Below, one piece after another: positions 44,236 through 56,022 of a DNA stretch of 64,000 bases (position 1 is its first letter; each line of letters begins with the position of its first letter). Source of the stretch: Pelobates cultripes. Lineage: Eukaryota; Chordata; Amphibia; Anura; Pelobatidae. A program made the translations under genes and the position numbers. The stretch lies in the NCBI GenBank assembly GCA_933207985.1, contig OW240916.1, positions 263,890,705 to 263,954,704 on the forward strand, read 5' to 3'. The notes below the pieces were generated by a model. The model was not told the origin of the DNA, ran no database searches, and saw only the letters and a list, made by a program, of their open reading frames with translations.

Positions 44236-44700
44236 ATGGGCAAAAAATTCGGGACTTGAGCAATTCTGGACTTCGGCAATTTGGCACTTTGGCACTACAG
44301 TTTGGTTCGGCACTTACGAAATTCAGGACTTCGGCAATTTGGCACTTTGGTTCGGTTCGGGACTTCAGCAATTTGGCACTTCAGCACCTTGGGGCTTCAG
44401 GAATTCAGGACTTCGGCAATTCCCTTACCCTAACCCTACCCCTAACCCTAACCCTACCCGTTAGGGTTAGGGATAAGGTTAGGTGTAGGGTTTGGGGTAG
44501 GGTTAGATTCCTGTCATCATTCCCTTAATTTTCCCTCCCTCTCCTGTTTTGCCACTTTTCAGAAATTCGAAGCACTTCAGCACTTCTGAAATTCGGCAAT
44601 TCGGTTCGGCACATCCGAAATTTGGCACTTCGTCAATTCGGTTCGGTTTGACACTTCTGAAATTCGGCACTTCCGAAATTCGGCATTTCGGAAACATTTA
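44236..44700. repeat. TTCGGCACTT repeat with inverted telomere-like block
   Basis: Irregular units built of TTCGG, CACTTC and AATTTGGCACTT flank both sides of a central block at about 44424-44510. There, (CCCTAA)n-like motifs switch to (TTAGGG)n-like motifs around CCCGTTAGGG. The flanking unit also inverts across the centre (TTCGGCA.. and ..GCACTTCCGAAA..). No coding content. Confidence 0.8.
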
Positions 44701-45793
44701 AATGTCCAAATTGCCGAAATTCATATTACTAATTAATGATTTTTCAGAATAGGCCCCACCACTGGCCACACGCCACTTGCACCCCTAAAATTAAAGTGTC
44801 CCTCTTTGTTCATTTAAAATGTTGGGAGGTATGCTTTACAAATACATGGGTATAAAGAGGTACAGGCCACAAATGCAATCTTTTGAGATAGACTCTCATT
44901 TGCCATCCTCATCTGTAGATCCAGACACAGTATCCTGTTTACTAGAAAAATAATTGTAGCACTGTATATGTTATTTAAAGGACATTGTGTGATTAATTTT
45001 TTCTGTTGGATCTTTCTCTTATACGATTACTATATAAATGTATATTATTCTGAAAAAATTTAGATTACACAAGGGTGAATCTAACATTTTTTTTCATTTT
45101 CCTTGGGGCTATATTCACTAGGTTTTTGGTATCCACATTATGAATATAATTCAAACTCAGTGATTTCTGTAAGCATCATCATGGAAACCAGGATTTCAAA
45201 ATCAATTCACTTGTGGGCCACTGCCAAGTCCTCCATTTGGGAGGATCCGTACTGCCAGATGTGTGTCCTCCATTTGGGAGGATCCATATTCTGGCGTTGC
45301 CACTATCTTTGAAAAAAATACTGGTCGTGCTAATTTGCATAATCAATTATCTATGTGTGACATCACAGGCCATGACATCACACAATGTTAACGTAACATC
45401 ACAGAAGAGGGGAATGTGCACTTGCCAGCCTCATCAGGGACATTCTTGTAGTGGTACAAAATTGCTGGATGCCTGAACTTTACTTATGTTGCTGCTAGGA
45501 GCACACAGTGCAGGCAAACATTGGCTGGCCACCTCCTCAGCCACAGCAAATAATGGCATGATTGCAGCTCTGTTGTGGATTAGGCCACCAGCAATCCAGG
45601 ACTTAGTGAGGTATGCCCCGGACACTGGCATATCTCTCAGCTTTAGGATAGTGGCCCCATTAAAGTATTTAGGGGACTGTAAAAGGCCCCTAGGCTAGTA
45701 CTTTGAAACCCTTGATGTAAACATTGTCATATACTGTATTTCTTACTGTGTATGTTTAACTCATAGTGCCACCTAGTGGCAAATAGTTTTATT
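44701..45793. other. No gene seen
   Basis: A direct duplication of GTCCTCCATTTGGGAGGATCC lies at about 45228-45250 and 45266-45287. No protein signal. Confidence 0.5.
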
Positions 45794-45795
45794 TA

Positions 45796-46735
45796 CACTG
45801 ATCAGCCACAACATTACCACTGACAGGGGAAGTGTATAAAATAGATGATATTGTTACAATGGCACCTGTCAAGCTGTTGGATATATTGGGCAGCAAGTGA
45901 ACAGTCAGTTCTTGAATTTCATGTGTTGGAGAAAGAAAAATGGGCAAACAAAAAGATCTTAGTGACTCTGACAAGGGCCAAATAGTGATGGCTAGAGGAC
46001 TGGGTCACAGCATCTCCAAAATGGCAAGTCTTGGGGGTGTTTCCAGTATGCAGTGTGGTTAATACCTGCCAAAAGTGGTGAAAGGAAGGACAACCAGCGC
46101 CTTCAATGGGAAGTGAGCATCAGAACTGGACCATGGAGCATTGGAAGAAGTTTTCCTGGTCTGATGCATCACATTTGCTTTTACAGCTGGTGGATAGCTG
46201 ATGGTTTAACAGGGGAAAAGACGGCAGCAGAATGCACTATGCGTGGTTGCAATGTTATGTTCTGGGCACTGTTCTGCTGGGAAACCTTGGGTTTTGGGAT
46301 TCATGTGAATGTTACTTTGACATATACCTCCTACCTAGAGAGTGTTGCAGACCATGTACACCCCTTCATTGCAATGGTGTTTCTTAATGGCAGTGGCCTC
46401 TTTCAGTAGTATAATGCACCCTGTCTAACTGCAAAAATTGTTCAGGACTGGTTTGAGGAACATGACAAAGAGGTCAAGGTGTTGCCTCCACCTCCAAATT
46501 CCACAGATCACAATTTGAGGGATGTACTGGAACACCAAAGCCGATCCATGGAGACCCCACCCCGCAACTTGCAGGACTTAAAGGATCTGCTGCAAATGTG
46601 TTGGTGCCAGATACTACAGGACACGTTCAGAGGTCTTGTAGAGTCCATGACTCAACGCGTCTAAGCTGTTTTGGTAGCACAATGAGGATCTAAATGATAT
46701 TAGGCAAGTGGCTTTAATGTTGTGGCTGATCAATA
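45796..46735 (+). mobile_element. Tc1/mariner transposon, internally deleted
   Basis: The left end CACTGATCAGCCACAACATTA and the right end TAATGTTGTGGCTGATCA are terminal inverted repeats, with TA on each side (45794-45795, 46736-46737). Within, plus-strand fragments of a Tc1 transposase are readable: the N-terminal DNA-binding part (ATGGGCAAAC at 45939; SKMASLGGVSS-like), then a gap, then catalytic-domain parts (CWETLGFGIHVNVTLTYTSY, AMVFLNGSGLFQ, RNLQDLKDLLQMCWCQI). About 300 bases of the middle are missing compared with complete Tc1 elements, and stops and frameshifts are present. Transposase would cut and paste the element at TA sites; this copy is dead. Confidence 0.9.
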
Positions 46736-46737
46736 TA

Positions 46738-47049
46738 TCAACGTGTATATCAACATGCATTTCAACAATATGTTAAAAAGGCAAAAGTGAATACAGAGTA
46801 ACAAGATGATGAGTTTGACTCACATCATTTGTGATTGTGTCACTTATAACATACAAACATATTGGTAATGCAGCTTATAACAGCAAAAAACTGCTTATGC
46901 GCTGTGTGCCTCAAATGTTAAACTCGTTTAGTTAATTTTTTACCTAGCTATTATTATGTAACAAACAATTGAGTCCCTGTGCTATTACAATGGGTCCCCA
47001 ACGACTGAACCAGGCATGCTGGGAGATTTTAATGAAGGTGTTCTAAATA
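46738..47049. other. No gene seen
   Basis: AT-rich sequence between the Tc1 copy and an L1 fragment. Confidence 0.5.
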
Positions 47050-49285
47050 CTGCCAAATTGGTAGAAAAAGAAAAAGAGGGAGCTGGAGATATCATGGCTG
47101 GGTAAAATACATTCATTAAAAATTAATATTCTCCTGAAAATACTATACTTTTTAAGGGCCATACTGCTGTCCATCCCACTTTCCTTTTTTAAGAAACTTA
47201 ATTTGGTTATAATAAAATATATTTGGTCAGGCAAACCTAGTAGGATCAGATTGTCTACACAGCAACATCTCAGAGCGAATGGTGGTTTGGGTGTACCTGA
47301 TTTTCAAGGTTATTATTTTGCAACGAATTCCGCACAGGCCTTTAAAGGACCACTATAGTGCCAGGAAAACATACTCGTTTTCCTGGCACTATAGTTCTCT
47401 GAGGGTGCCCCCACCCTCAGGGACCCCCTCCCGCTGGGCTCTGGGGAGTGGAAAGGGGTTAAACTTACCTTTTTTTCAGCACCGGGCGGGGAGCTCTTCT
47501 CCTCCTTTCCGCCTCCGATCCTCCTCTTCGGCTGAATGCGCATGCGCGGCAGGAGCTGCGTCCGCATTCAGCCAGTCTCATAAGAAAGCATTCATAATGC
47601 TTTCCTATGGACGCTGGCGTCTTCTCACTGTGATTTTCACAGTGAGAAGCACGCAAACGCCTCTAGCGGTTTTCAGTGAGACAGCCACTAGAGGCTTTGG
47701 AGGCTGGATTACCCTATTATAAACATAGCAGTTTCTCTGAAACTGCTATGTTTATTAAAAAAAGGGGTTAATCCTAGAGGGACCTGGCACCCAAACCACT
47801 TCATTAAGCTGAAGTGGTCTGGGTGACTAGAGTGGTCCTTTAAGTTTAATCTGATTGCCGATCTAACTCAGTGGTTATTGGTTACCGAAAAAGAAAAGTT
47901 ACTAACATATTCGATAAAAGAACTTTTATGGTTACCTCATAATTTGTGCCCTAAAATCAGGAAAATACTTCCCACAACCAGGACAATGTTAAAGACTTGG
48001 GATATAATGTTTAGGCAGATAAAGGAAACGGTTTTGTGGTCCAGGGCCATGCCAGTGTCCATTTTAAAATATGAAACTCCTGGTGTTGATGTTGATTTCT
48101 GGGGGTCCCTCTCTCTACATAATCTAGAAGATTTATTCTCAAATAATTAATTGTTACCATTTGACAAATTCAGATTAAAACATGATTTAGAAGATTCAGA
48201 TGCCATGAAATCTGAGATTGTAGTTACCAAAGTAAGTGAGATAAGTCCCAATACTAGACCAAAAATATACTAATTCAGAGAATTCCCAAATAAAAATATA
48301 TATATATTGATAACCCGGGAAGAAACCAGACTATATCATTATGTTATTCCTATATTAATGCTAAGCCCCAAACCAAATTGAATTACATAGTCGCATGGGA
48401 AAGGGATCTCCAGATAGAAATGTCTCTGGATGACTGGTTGGCTATTTCTTTAAATTTGAAAGGTATCATCCAGTGTTCGGCTCATTTGGTGAACCACTAT
48501 AACGTTTTATATTGGTGGTATCTGACTCCATCCAATCTCTAGAAAATATACCCCAATTCTACAAATCTCTGCTGGCGTGACTGTGGGCAAACAGCCACAT
48601 ATTCACAAATGTGGTGGCATTGTCCACGTTTACAATTATTTTGGAAGAATATACATACAATAATCAGGGATATTACCTCTTCTTTTGTAACTTTGACTCC
48701 AGAACTATGCTTATTCAAGCCGTTTCCTGAAAACTTTACCAAAGTGGATAAGATAATGGTAGGCCAAGTCTTGATAGCAACCACTAAGGTAATACCACGT
48801 TATTGGAGGTCCGATGTAGTTACTGCCATTAAAGAGGTATTAACATTGACCTTTGAGAATAAGTGCCATGAGATTGCCATCAAACACAACAGAATCAGTA
48901 ACATACCACTGGAACATATGGGAGAAAAATGTCAAACGAACATACTATTTATGATGAAATTTTTACTTTATGTGCCTCTCTTTTTACTCTTGTTCTGTTT
49001 GTATATGCAACTGTTTGTACACAATTTATTACCAGTACGTGTAAAGTGCTTTTACACCTTATTTGACGCTCTGTAGTGTTTTTCATAAAGCATATGTTAT
49101 CAATTGTATAATGGATGGATACTTTTCTCCCTGTTTCTTTTTGTTTGTTTGTTTGATTTACATGTTTTCTTTATTCCATATATTTTATTGTTTTACAATG
49201 ATTATTATTGTTAAAAATAAAAACCTTCCAATAAAAAATATTTCAGAAAAAAAATTATCCCTTTTCTTTTTGAAAAAGTTAAAAG
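47050..49285 (+). pseudogene. L1-type LINE ORF2, 3' half, split by a MITE
   Basis: Before the MITE the reading (with frame breaks) gives the region after the RT of L1 proteins: a KINILPKILYFF-like piece, FFKKLNLVIIKYIWSGK and ANGGLGVPDFQGYYFA. After the MITE, frames at 47878-48150 and 48609-49076 continue with the C-terminal domain, including a damaged CWRC..MWWHCPRLQLFWKNI zinc-binding motif at about 48570-48650. A/T-rich 3' UTR follows to about 49285. ORF2 would be an endonuclease-RT, but only the C-terminal third is left and it is frame-shifted. It is a cousin of the intact ORF2 at 9909. Confidence 0.75.
47346..47839. mobile_element. TTAA MITE inserted in the L1 fragment
   Basis: TTAA at 47342-47345 and 47840-47843 flank 494 bases that begin AGGACCACTATAGTG and end GACTAGAGTGGTCCT, imperfect terminal inverted repeats. 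Subterminal palindromes (CCAGGAAAACATACTCG / CGTTTTCCTGGCACTATAG and AACTGCTATG..) are present. TTAA duplications fit piggyBac-type MITEs. No transposase is encoded. The short frames in it are not genes. Confidence 0.85.
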
Positions 49286-49617
49286 ATTGATAAATGTTTA
49301 GCTTCATTGAAAAAAAGTGCATATATTAAAAAAATGACAGGACGTAAAAGAAGATAGAGATCCAAAAACAATAGATTTAATAAATTGCACCAAATATTCA
49401 CAGAAAAATAGATGGAAAATGTCAACAACACGTTAATAAATCTTCTGCAATATGTTAATTGGGCCCAGGCAACTTACTACAATAAAAACATTAACAGCAC
49501 TGCCTAAGATACAAAGGAAAATCTGCATGATTATGGAATTCAACAAAACCTTCCACTCTTCCCTGTAGGGTTGAATGCTGGGAGTTTTTTTTAAGCATAC
49601 ATCTCACTGACTGCTGA
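49286..49617. other. No gene seen
   Basis: AT-rich sequence without recognisable content. Confidence 0.5.
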
Positions 49618-50940
49618 CATTATTATTATTATTATTATTATTATTTTATTATTTATATAGCGCCATCACATTCTGTAGCGCTGTACAATGGGTGGACTAA
49701 CAGACATGTAACTGTAACCAGACAAATTGGACGTACAGGAACAGAGAGGTGGAGGGCCCTGCTCAATGAGCTTACATTCTAGAGGGAGTGGGGTATAGTG
49801 ACACAAAGGGTAAACGTAGGGGTACAAAGTAGGTTGTTAGAAAAGTATTCATTGAGGGTTTAATAGGTAATTTTTGACAGTTGCAGGAGAGGAGTCATGG
49901 GGGTGGGGGATAGAAACCTGCTTAACTGATATGCTTTCTTGAAGAAGTCAGTTTTCAATGATTATTTTAGTAAGTGGAGACTGGGTGAAAGTCTTACAGA
50001 GAATGGAAGGGAGTTCCACAGAATAATATACATAGGTCTTTGGCAGAGTGTAGGGGCTTCGACAGAACATTCTTGTGTATTAGGGAGGATAGGTAGGAGC
50101 AGCATTGTGTAGGGACTTGTAAGGAAACACCAGAATTTTAAATTGAGCCCTATATCTAACTGGAAGCCAATGCAGGGACTGACAGAGCTGGGAGGCGTGG
50201 GAGGTGCAAGCGGACAGAAAAATGAGCCTCGCCGACGCATTCATTATAGATTGGAGCAGTGCAATCTGGGAACACGTAAGATCACTGAGAAGGGTATTGC
50301 AGTAGTCAAAGCGAGAGAGAACAAGAGCATGGACTAGCACCTTAGCCGCATCCGGGGTTAAATAGGGGCGAATGCGTGCTATGTTTTTGAGATGGAAGCG
50401 ACAGGATTTGGTGATTGATTTGACATGAGGGGTGAAGGAGAGGTTTGAATCAAAAAGAACACCCATGCAGCGAGCCTTTCGAAGTAGAGGTGATGGTAGC
50501 GCCATTGACTTGGAGGGAGACAGACACAGGAGTAGTAACACTTGAGGGAGGAAAGACCAGAAGTTCTGTTTTGGACAGGTTGAGTTTAAGGAAGTGAGCA
50601 GCCATCCAGTCAGAGACACGAGTAAAGATGGGCGGAGAGAGATCACGTGATGACAGGTAGATTTGCGTGTCGTCCGCATAGAAATGATAACAGAAGCCAA
50701 AGGAGCTGATGAGTTTACAAAGGGAGGCAGTATAGATAGTAGGGAACCAAGGACAGAACCTTGGGGGACGCCGACAGAGAGTGGTTGGGGGGAAGAGGCA
50801 GAGTCAGAGAAAGAAACCAGGAGAGAGCAGTGGACCAAAATTACAGAGAATGAGAAGAAGCTGTTGATGATCAACAGTGTCAAAGACAGCAGAAAGATCA
50901 AGGAGAATTATGATAGAGCTCTCTCTGCAGCTTTGCTGTT
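49618..50940 (-). pseudogene. L2-like LINE, minus strand
   Basis: Minus-strand frames 50901-50080 and 50240-49962 contain the second half of an L2 RT: a shifted LLDLSAVFDTVDH motif A at the start, [11 protein letters not shown], a damaged YADD region, [44 protein letters not shown], and the C-terminal SLHWLPVRYRAQFKIL. The 3' UTR at 49660-49800 has TATATAGCGCCATCACATTC and ends in a (TTA)n run at 49620-49645. Frameshifts make it inactive. It is the same family as 21340-23643. Confidence 0.8.
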
Positions 50941-51252
50941 TAAAAATTCTGATTCACATTCAAGATGGCCCCTTCCATTTTGAAAAAAATAGATCTTAAA
51001 TTGGTAACTACAGCTAAAAGTGCTACGGTTTAGTAAGATGCAAAAAACTAATGTGTTTAGCATAATCTACCCATTGATTTAACTGGAGGTTTATCTCAAA
51101 ACACGTTTTGAAAAATGAAATAATTGCTATATGGTGGCAAAGTCATGTGAAAAAGGACTCAACAAGTGAGCACAACACATCTATTTTTGTAAAACTGTAA
51201 AGTTCTAGAAATCATCATAAACTTAAAACGTACATAAATGGTGGTATTTGCA

Positions 51253-52532
51253 AAAAAAAAAGAGCAAGTTTTGCAGGTGATTTTTCAATGTTTTTGTCAA
51301 CTGTGTCCATTCCAGTGAAGTGACAGTTCCCCTTTATTCGGTTACAGTTGTAATGGGATTTACTGGATGGATGCTCCAGTCTAGTTTTTTTGGTGGACTA
51401 ATGTGTGCAGAGGTCATGTAAAGCTTCTTACAGTGTGTGAATATTGCATTTCTGCATCGCTAGCAGGTGTACTTGGTACTTTACAGATTACAATTGCTGT
51501 AGACAAGCGGTACAGTAAATGCAGTCAGTATGCTGACATAAGAGATGGTACAGTTCGTGTTGTGTATTGTTGGAGTGGGTTACACTGTCAGTGGATATTG
51601 AAGGAGTCTGGGAAAGAAACGATAGTGCAATAAATGGACAAGTTAAATCTGTTGTGTTTTACGAATGTATTGCTTCGTTTAAAGTGTTTTATTTGTGGAT
51701 TTATTGAGGCTTGTAGTTTGATTGGGTACAGTTAAGTAGAAAATGTTGGATTGAACACAGTGTGGAGTTTCTTTTTAATTAAAGGAGAGTGTAAAGTGTA
51801 TGTGGGTACATGAAAATGTAAGTGATTCATCTGAATAAAATGGATTTTAGACGACAAATGAACAAATTCAGAAATTTGGTTAGTTCATAAACTCACCGAA
51901 TCGCCTGTTGCAAAATACTTTTTTTGCATATGGGTTAAAATTATTTTAATTAGGTTAATTAATCAATTAACCAAATTTCGTAATTGATCCTTTTGACAAC
52001 TGCCAGGCATTTTATATGGACATATCACTTAAACACATTTATGGTGGGTTACACGCGCATTTTGCAGATCACACCAAGTGTGCAGGGTTTGTCAGTATCC
52101 CTATCGGAACAGCATATAGATTGATTGCTCGAACACTTCAATCTACTTGGATACAGTAAACAATAGCCTTTATTCCAGTTTCACATTCGGACTGGGGCAT
52201 GCACGGAGGGAATCTTAGATCAACACAAATACCAGCTACACATTCCTGTTATGTAAATTTCCTGCATTTAGATAAATGTCTGAGTCATTTTACGGACACC
52301 TCATCCATGACTGTTGGATAACTGCTAATTTCTTTTAATTGATCTCGCATCTCTTCTCTACTACTTTTGACCTGGAATTTTATAATTTAACCCTTGCACT
52401 CTGCTGTTAGATTATCTGTACAGAATATTTGTGTTATGTTATTGTTTGGTCTGATGTATAAAATATTCACTTTGTGTTTTCTTTGGTTTGGAGTTTGCAA
52501 TAAAGTTTGAAGAGCTGACATTGAAAAAAAAA
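51253..52532 (+). mobile_element. Candidate retrocopy with target duplication and poly(A)
   Basis: AAATGGTGGTATTTGCA occurs at 51236-51252 and again at 52533-52549. The 3' copy follows a poly(A) of about 12 bases, which in turn lies ~20 bases after an AATAAA signal (52499-52504). That is the signature of LINE-mediated insertion of a polyadenylated RNA. The ~1.28-kb content has no recognisable protein. A 76-residue frame at 51403-51633 is the longest and is of unknown meaning. It could be a processed mRNA copy (UTR only) or a LINE 3' end. Confidence 0.5.
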
Positions 52533-52549
52533 AAATGGTGGTATTTGCA

Positions 52550-54376
52550 GCCCAGTTCAGTTGGTGATTTATTTTGTAAAACTGAATTTTACTGTAGTGG
52601 AATTTAGTAAATACAGTATGCAGTGTATTTACAAGAGATTAGAGGGCAGAGTATTTGCATAATTACACATAACATGTTTTAAGTGGACTAAGAATTCTTG
52701 GTATATTTGTTGAAATAAACTGTTATGTTATGTAACAAAAACAACAATCGTAATAACTGGGGGGAGAAGTAGAAAAGGGAGATGAGTAAGGGGGGGTTGA
52801 AGGGATTTGGTACATCTATCGGAGGCCAATTGCATCTGACTAAGGATATACTGGAGCGATTGTATGTGCCTAATGTAGAATGTTACTGTAGAATATTGCA
52901 TATTCTATGTTTCTATTGATTATATATGGATGTGTGGATTGACATAAGTAACAGATGGTATAAGTCACAAGGCTTTCTTTGTCCGAGAGCTCTGGAATGT
53001 GGATTTGGGGGTTTTGTCCTTATTTGGCTAGAGTTAAACGCTGACGTTAGTATGAGCACATCTATATAGTAACAGAGGGGCACGAGGTTGCTCTCTCTTG
53101 GCTCTCTCTCTTGGCTCTTGGCTCTCTCTGGCTCTCTTTCTCGATGTAAAGATGTAAGGATGTAAAGAAGTCCAGCAATTACCATGTGCTGTTGAATGTC
53201 CATTATCCTGTAACATCCTTTGTTGTTTTATTATGTATCCGTAACTAAGAATAACCCTGAAGAAACCGTAAGTCAGATTGCGTATTAATACTTTTAAATA
53301 ATATAGACATATATTATTGTGGCGAGCATTTGGCCCAAGACTATATATACAAAAGACGTGTATATATATATAGCAATCAACTGAAGACAAGAAGATTTAA
53401 TGTTGCCGACCGTTCCAACCAGATTTTACAGTTACCCAAGTTTTAATACATTTGCTACAAGGTAGTCATATCTTGCACAATTCGTCATTGGTTTGGATAA
53501 ATCATTAAGCAGCTTGTAGGGTTTGTTTCCAATTGAGCATAAAATTGTATAGTACGATAAAGCTATCGGGCTTTCAAAGACCAAGGCAAATAAGAGTTTA
53601 GGATAGTATTGTGCCAAAAATCCCATTCTTTACTCATCAGATGTGATCTAACATGTCCCTCATATGCACCATTTTGTGATTATAAAGTGGATGAGCTCTG
53701 TTTGCAAGTGGATGTTTGGGGTCACCCATTTACAGGCTAACAGAGTTAGTGCTGCTATAATAGAATATTATATATATTTTTATGTCTCCAATTACTTGTC
53801 CTGAAAAATCTACAAATTCAATATCACCTGTGTGACAGTTATTGTTTATACAAACTAAAAAAAAAAAATCAAATTTAGAAATCTGAACTCAGTGGGACAG
53901 ATATACATTTGGAGCCACAAATAGCAGATCTGTGAGGGAGTCTCAGAAAATATTATAATTTCATAAATGGGATTGAATTTTTTTCCAGTGCTTTATTTTT
54001 TATTATCCAAAAAACCAATGAGACTTCGTATGCAAAGTTACTAAATTATCCAGTGATTTGGACTGAATATGAAAACTCCTCATGACTTTGGTAAACAAAC
54101 CATACAAAGATACATGTATATACTTACTTTGAATAAACCAGACAAGACTTCCTTTGCCTTTCATATAAAATAACTAAATACGATATCTCTGCAATCCGGA
54201 CACAGTTATTTTTAAGCATGGTTTTTTTTTAATTCTCAGAAAAACTCCCTAAGCATCATACTCATATAATTGTTCTTACCACCTATGTCTACAGTTCACT
54301 TAGCACTTTACATTCCATTCCTTATCACAAAATGGAAGTGGATTAAACAATGTTCAATCACAGAGCTCCTTAAATG
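52550..54376. other. No gene seen; short simple repeats
   Basis: Imperfect CTCTCTTGGCT repeats lie at 53088-53142, followed by three GATGTAA(A/G)GA units. The minus-strand frame 53626-53432 has a protein-like look (YYTILCSIGNKPYKLLNDL) but no family was recognised. Confidence 0.45.
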
Positions 54377-54380
54377 TTAA

Positions 54381-54723
54381 AGGACCACTATAGTGCCAGG
54401 AAAACATACTCCCGCCGGGCTCTGGGGGGAGGAAGAGATTAAACTCACCTCTTTCTCCAGCGCCAGGCGGGGAGCTCTCCTACTTCTCTCAGCCTCCTCT
54501 CCTCCACTTCGGCTGAATGCGCATGCTGAATGCGCAGTGAGAAGCGCGGAAGCCCTCTAGCAGCTGTCATTGAGACAGCCACTAGAGGCTGGATTAACCC
54601 ATTTATAAACATAGCAGTTTCTCTGAAACTGCTATGTTTATAAAAAAAAGGTTAAACCTAGCTGGACCAGGCACCCAGACCACTTCATTAAGCTGAAGTG
54701 GTCTGGGTGCCTATAGTGAGCCT
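54381..54723. mobile_element. TTAA MITE, 343-bp copy
   Basis: TTAA at 54377-54380 and 54724-54727. It begins AGGACCACTATAGTGCCAGG and ends GGTGCCTATAGTGAGCCT. It shares with 47346-47839 the palindromic AACATAGCAGTTTCTCTGAAACTGCTATGTTTA and the CAGACCACTTCATTAAGCTGAAGTGGTCTG hairpin near the right end. Shorter by an internal deletion. Confidence 0.85.
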
Positions 54724-54858
54724 TTAAACAAATCTTTCAAAGAACATGAAATCAACCGGGAATATAATTTCCCTGCCTCAATGAATCTTCGATAAAAGTA
54801 GCAACATGTTTTTTTAATGTGCAATTGTATTGTTTATGCCCCAGGTTAATACTGTATA

Positions 54859-56022
54859 TTAAAAGACAAGAACAAAATAAAAAGGATAACAGTGCGCCTA
54901 AAAGGAATAATATGACATATACAGAGTATAAAAATAATAGAATATAAAGTTAAAATAATAAAAGTCCAAAACACTTATCAAGAGTCCATAATAGTAGGTT
55001 CTTTTTGAAGAGACAAGGAATCTTGGGACGTCAGACGGTGTCGGGTCTTCACAATGGTATGCTCGAATCCAGTGAAGAATATATGGAAGGGAAATAGAAA
55101 CAAGAACTCCAAAATAAAGAAAAATGGCAATAAAGTGTCTTATGCCAAATTAAATTCTTTATTATAAAGTAATTAAATAAAATATCTAAATGTGTTTCGC
55201 CTCAAAAGGCTTCTTCAAGTAGATAATAGTGAAAATAGTAAAAGAAGCTACTATTTTCACTATTATCTACTTGAAGAAGCCTTTTGAGGCGAAACGCGTT
55301 TAGATATTTTATTTAATTACTTTATAATAAAGAATTTAATTTGGCATAAGACACTTTATTGCCATTTTTCTTTATTTTATTTTATTTTTATTTTACTTCT
55401 GCACCTGACCTACATCCACAAGGAGCCTAAAAGAATCCATAGGTGGGGATTATACCACCCAAACGTTTTCATCGAGCAGTACAAGTCTGCTCTAGAGAAT
55501 GTAAGTAATTTTCTTTATATCCTTACGTTCAACTATACACAGAGAGCACTATATTCTTATTCTCTCATTTTGGGTCGAACAATATCAACTCGAACACCGA
55601 ACCTGGGCCAGATATCCTCCAATCAAACACTTATTGTGTATATCCTTCAGTGGGGATCATTCCACTTCACGTGCATAATATCAGAGCTAGGATCTAGCTC
55701 TGAAAATTGGGAGTACGACTATTTTCACTATTTTAGAATTTTATTTTCATTTGATATACTGCACCATTGGAGTTCTTGTTTCTATTTCCCTTCCATATAT
55801 TCTTCACTGGATTCGAGCATACCATTGTGAAGACCCGACACCGTCTGACGTCCCAAGATTCCTTGTCTCTTCAAATAGAACCTACTATTATGGACTCTTG
55901 ATAAGTGTTTTGGACTTTTATTATTTTAACTTTTTATATTCTATTATTTTTATACTCTGTATATGTCATATTATTCCTTTTAGGCGCACTCTTATCCTTT
56001 TTATTTTGTTCTTGTCTTTTAA
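54859..56022. repeat. Large foldback palindrome with GAAACGCGT core, interrupted arm
   Basis: The left arm, about 54859-55240, is repeated in reverse complement at 55247-55379 and then at 55769-56022. About 390 bases (55380-55768) present in the right arm have no partner in the left. The centre is at about 55243. Both arms carry CTTGAAGAAGCCTTTTGAGGCGAAAC next to the axis. The short frames inside are not genes. Confidence 0.85.
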
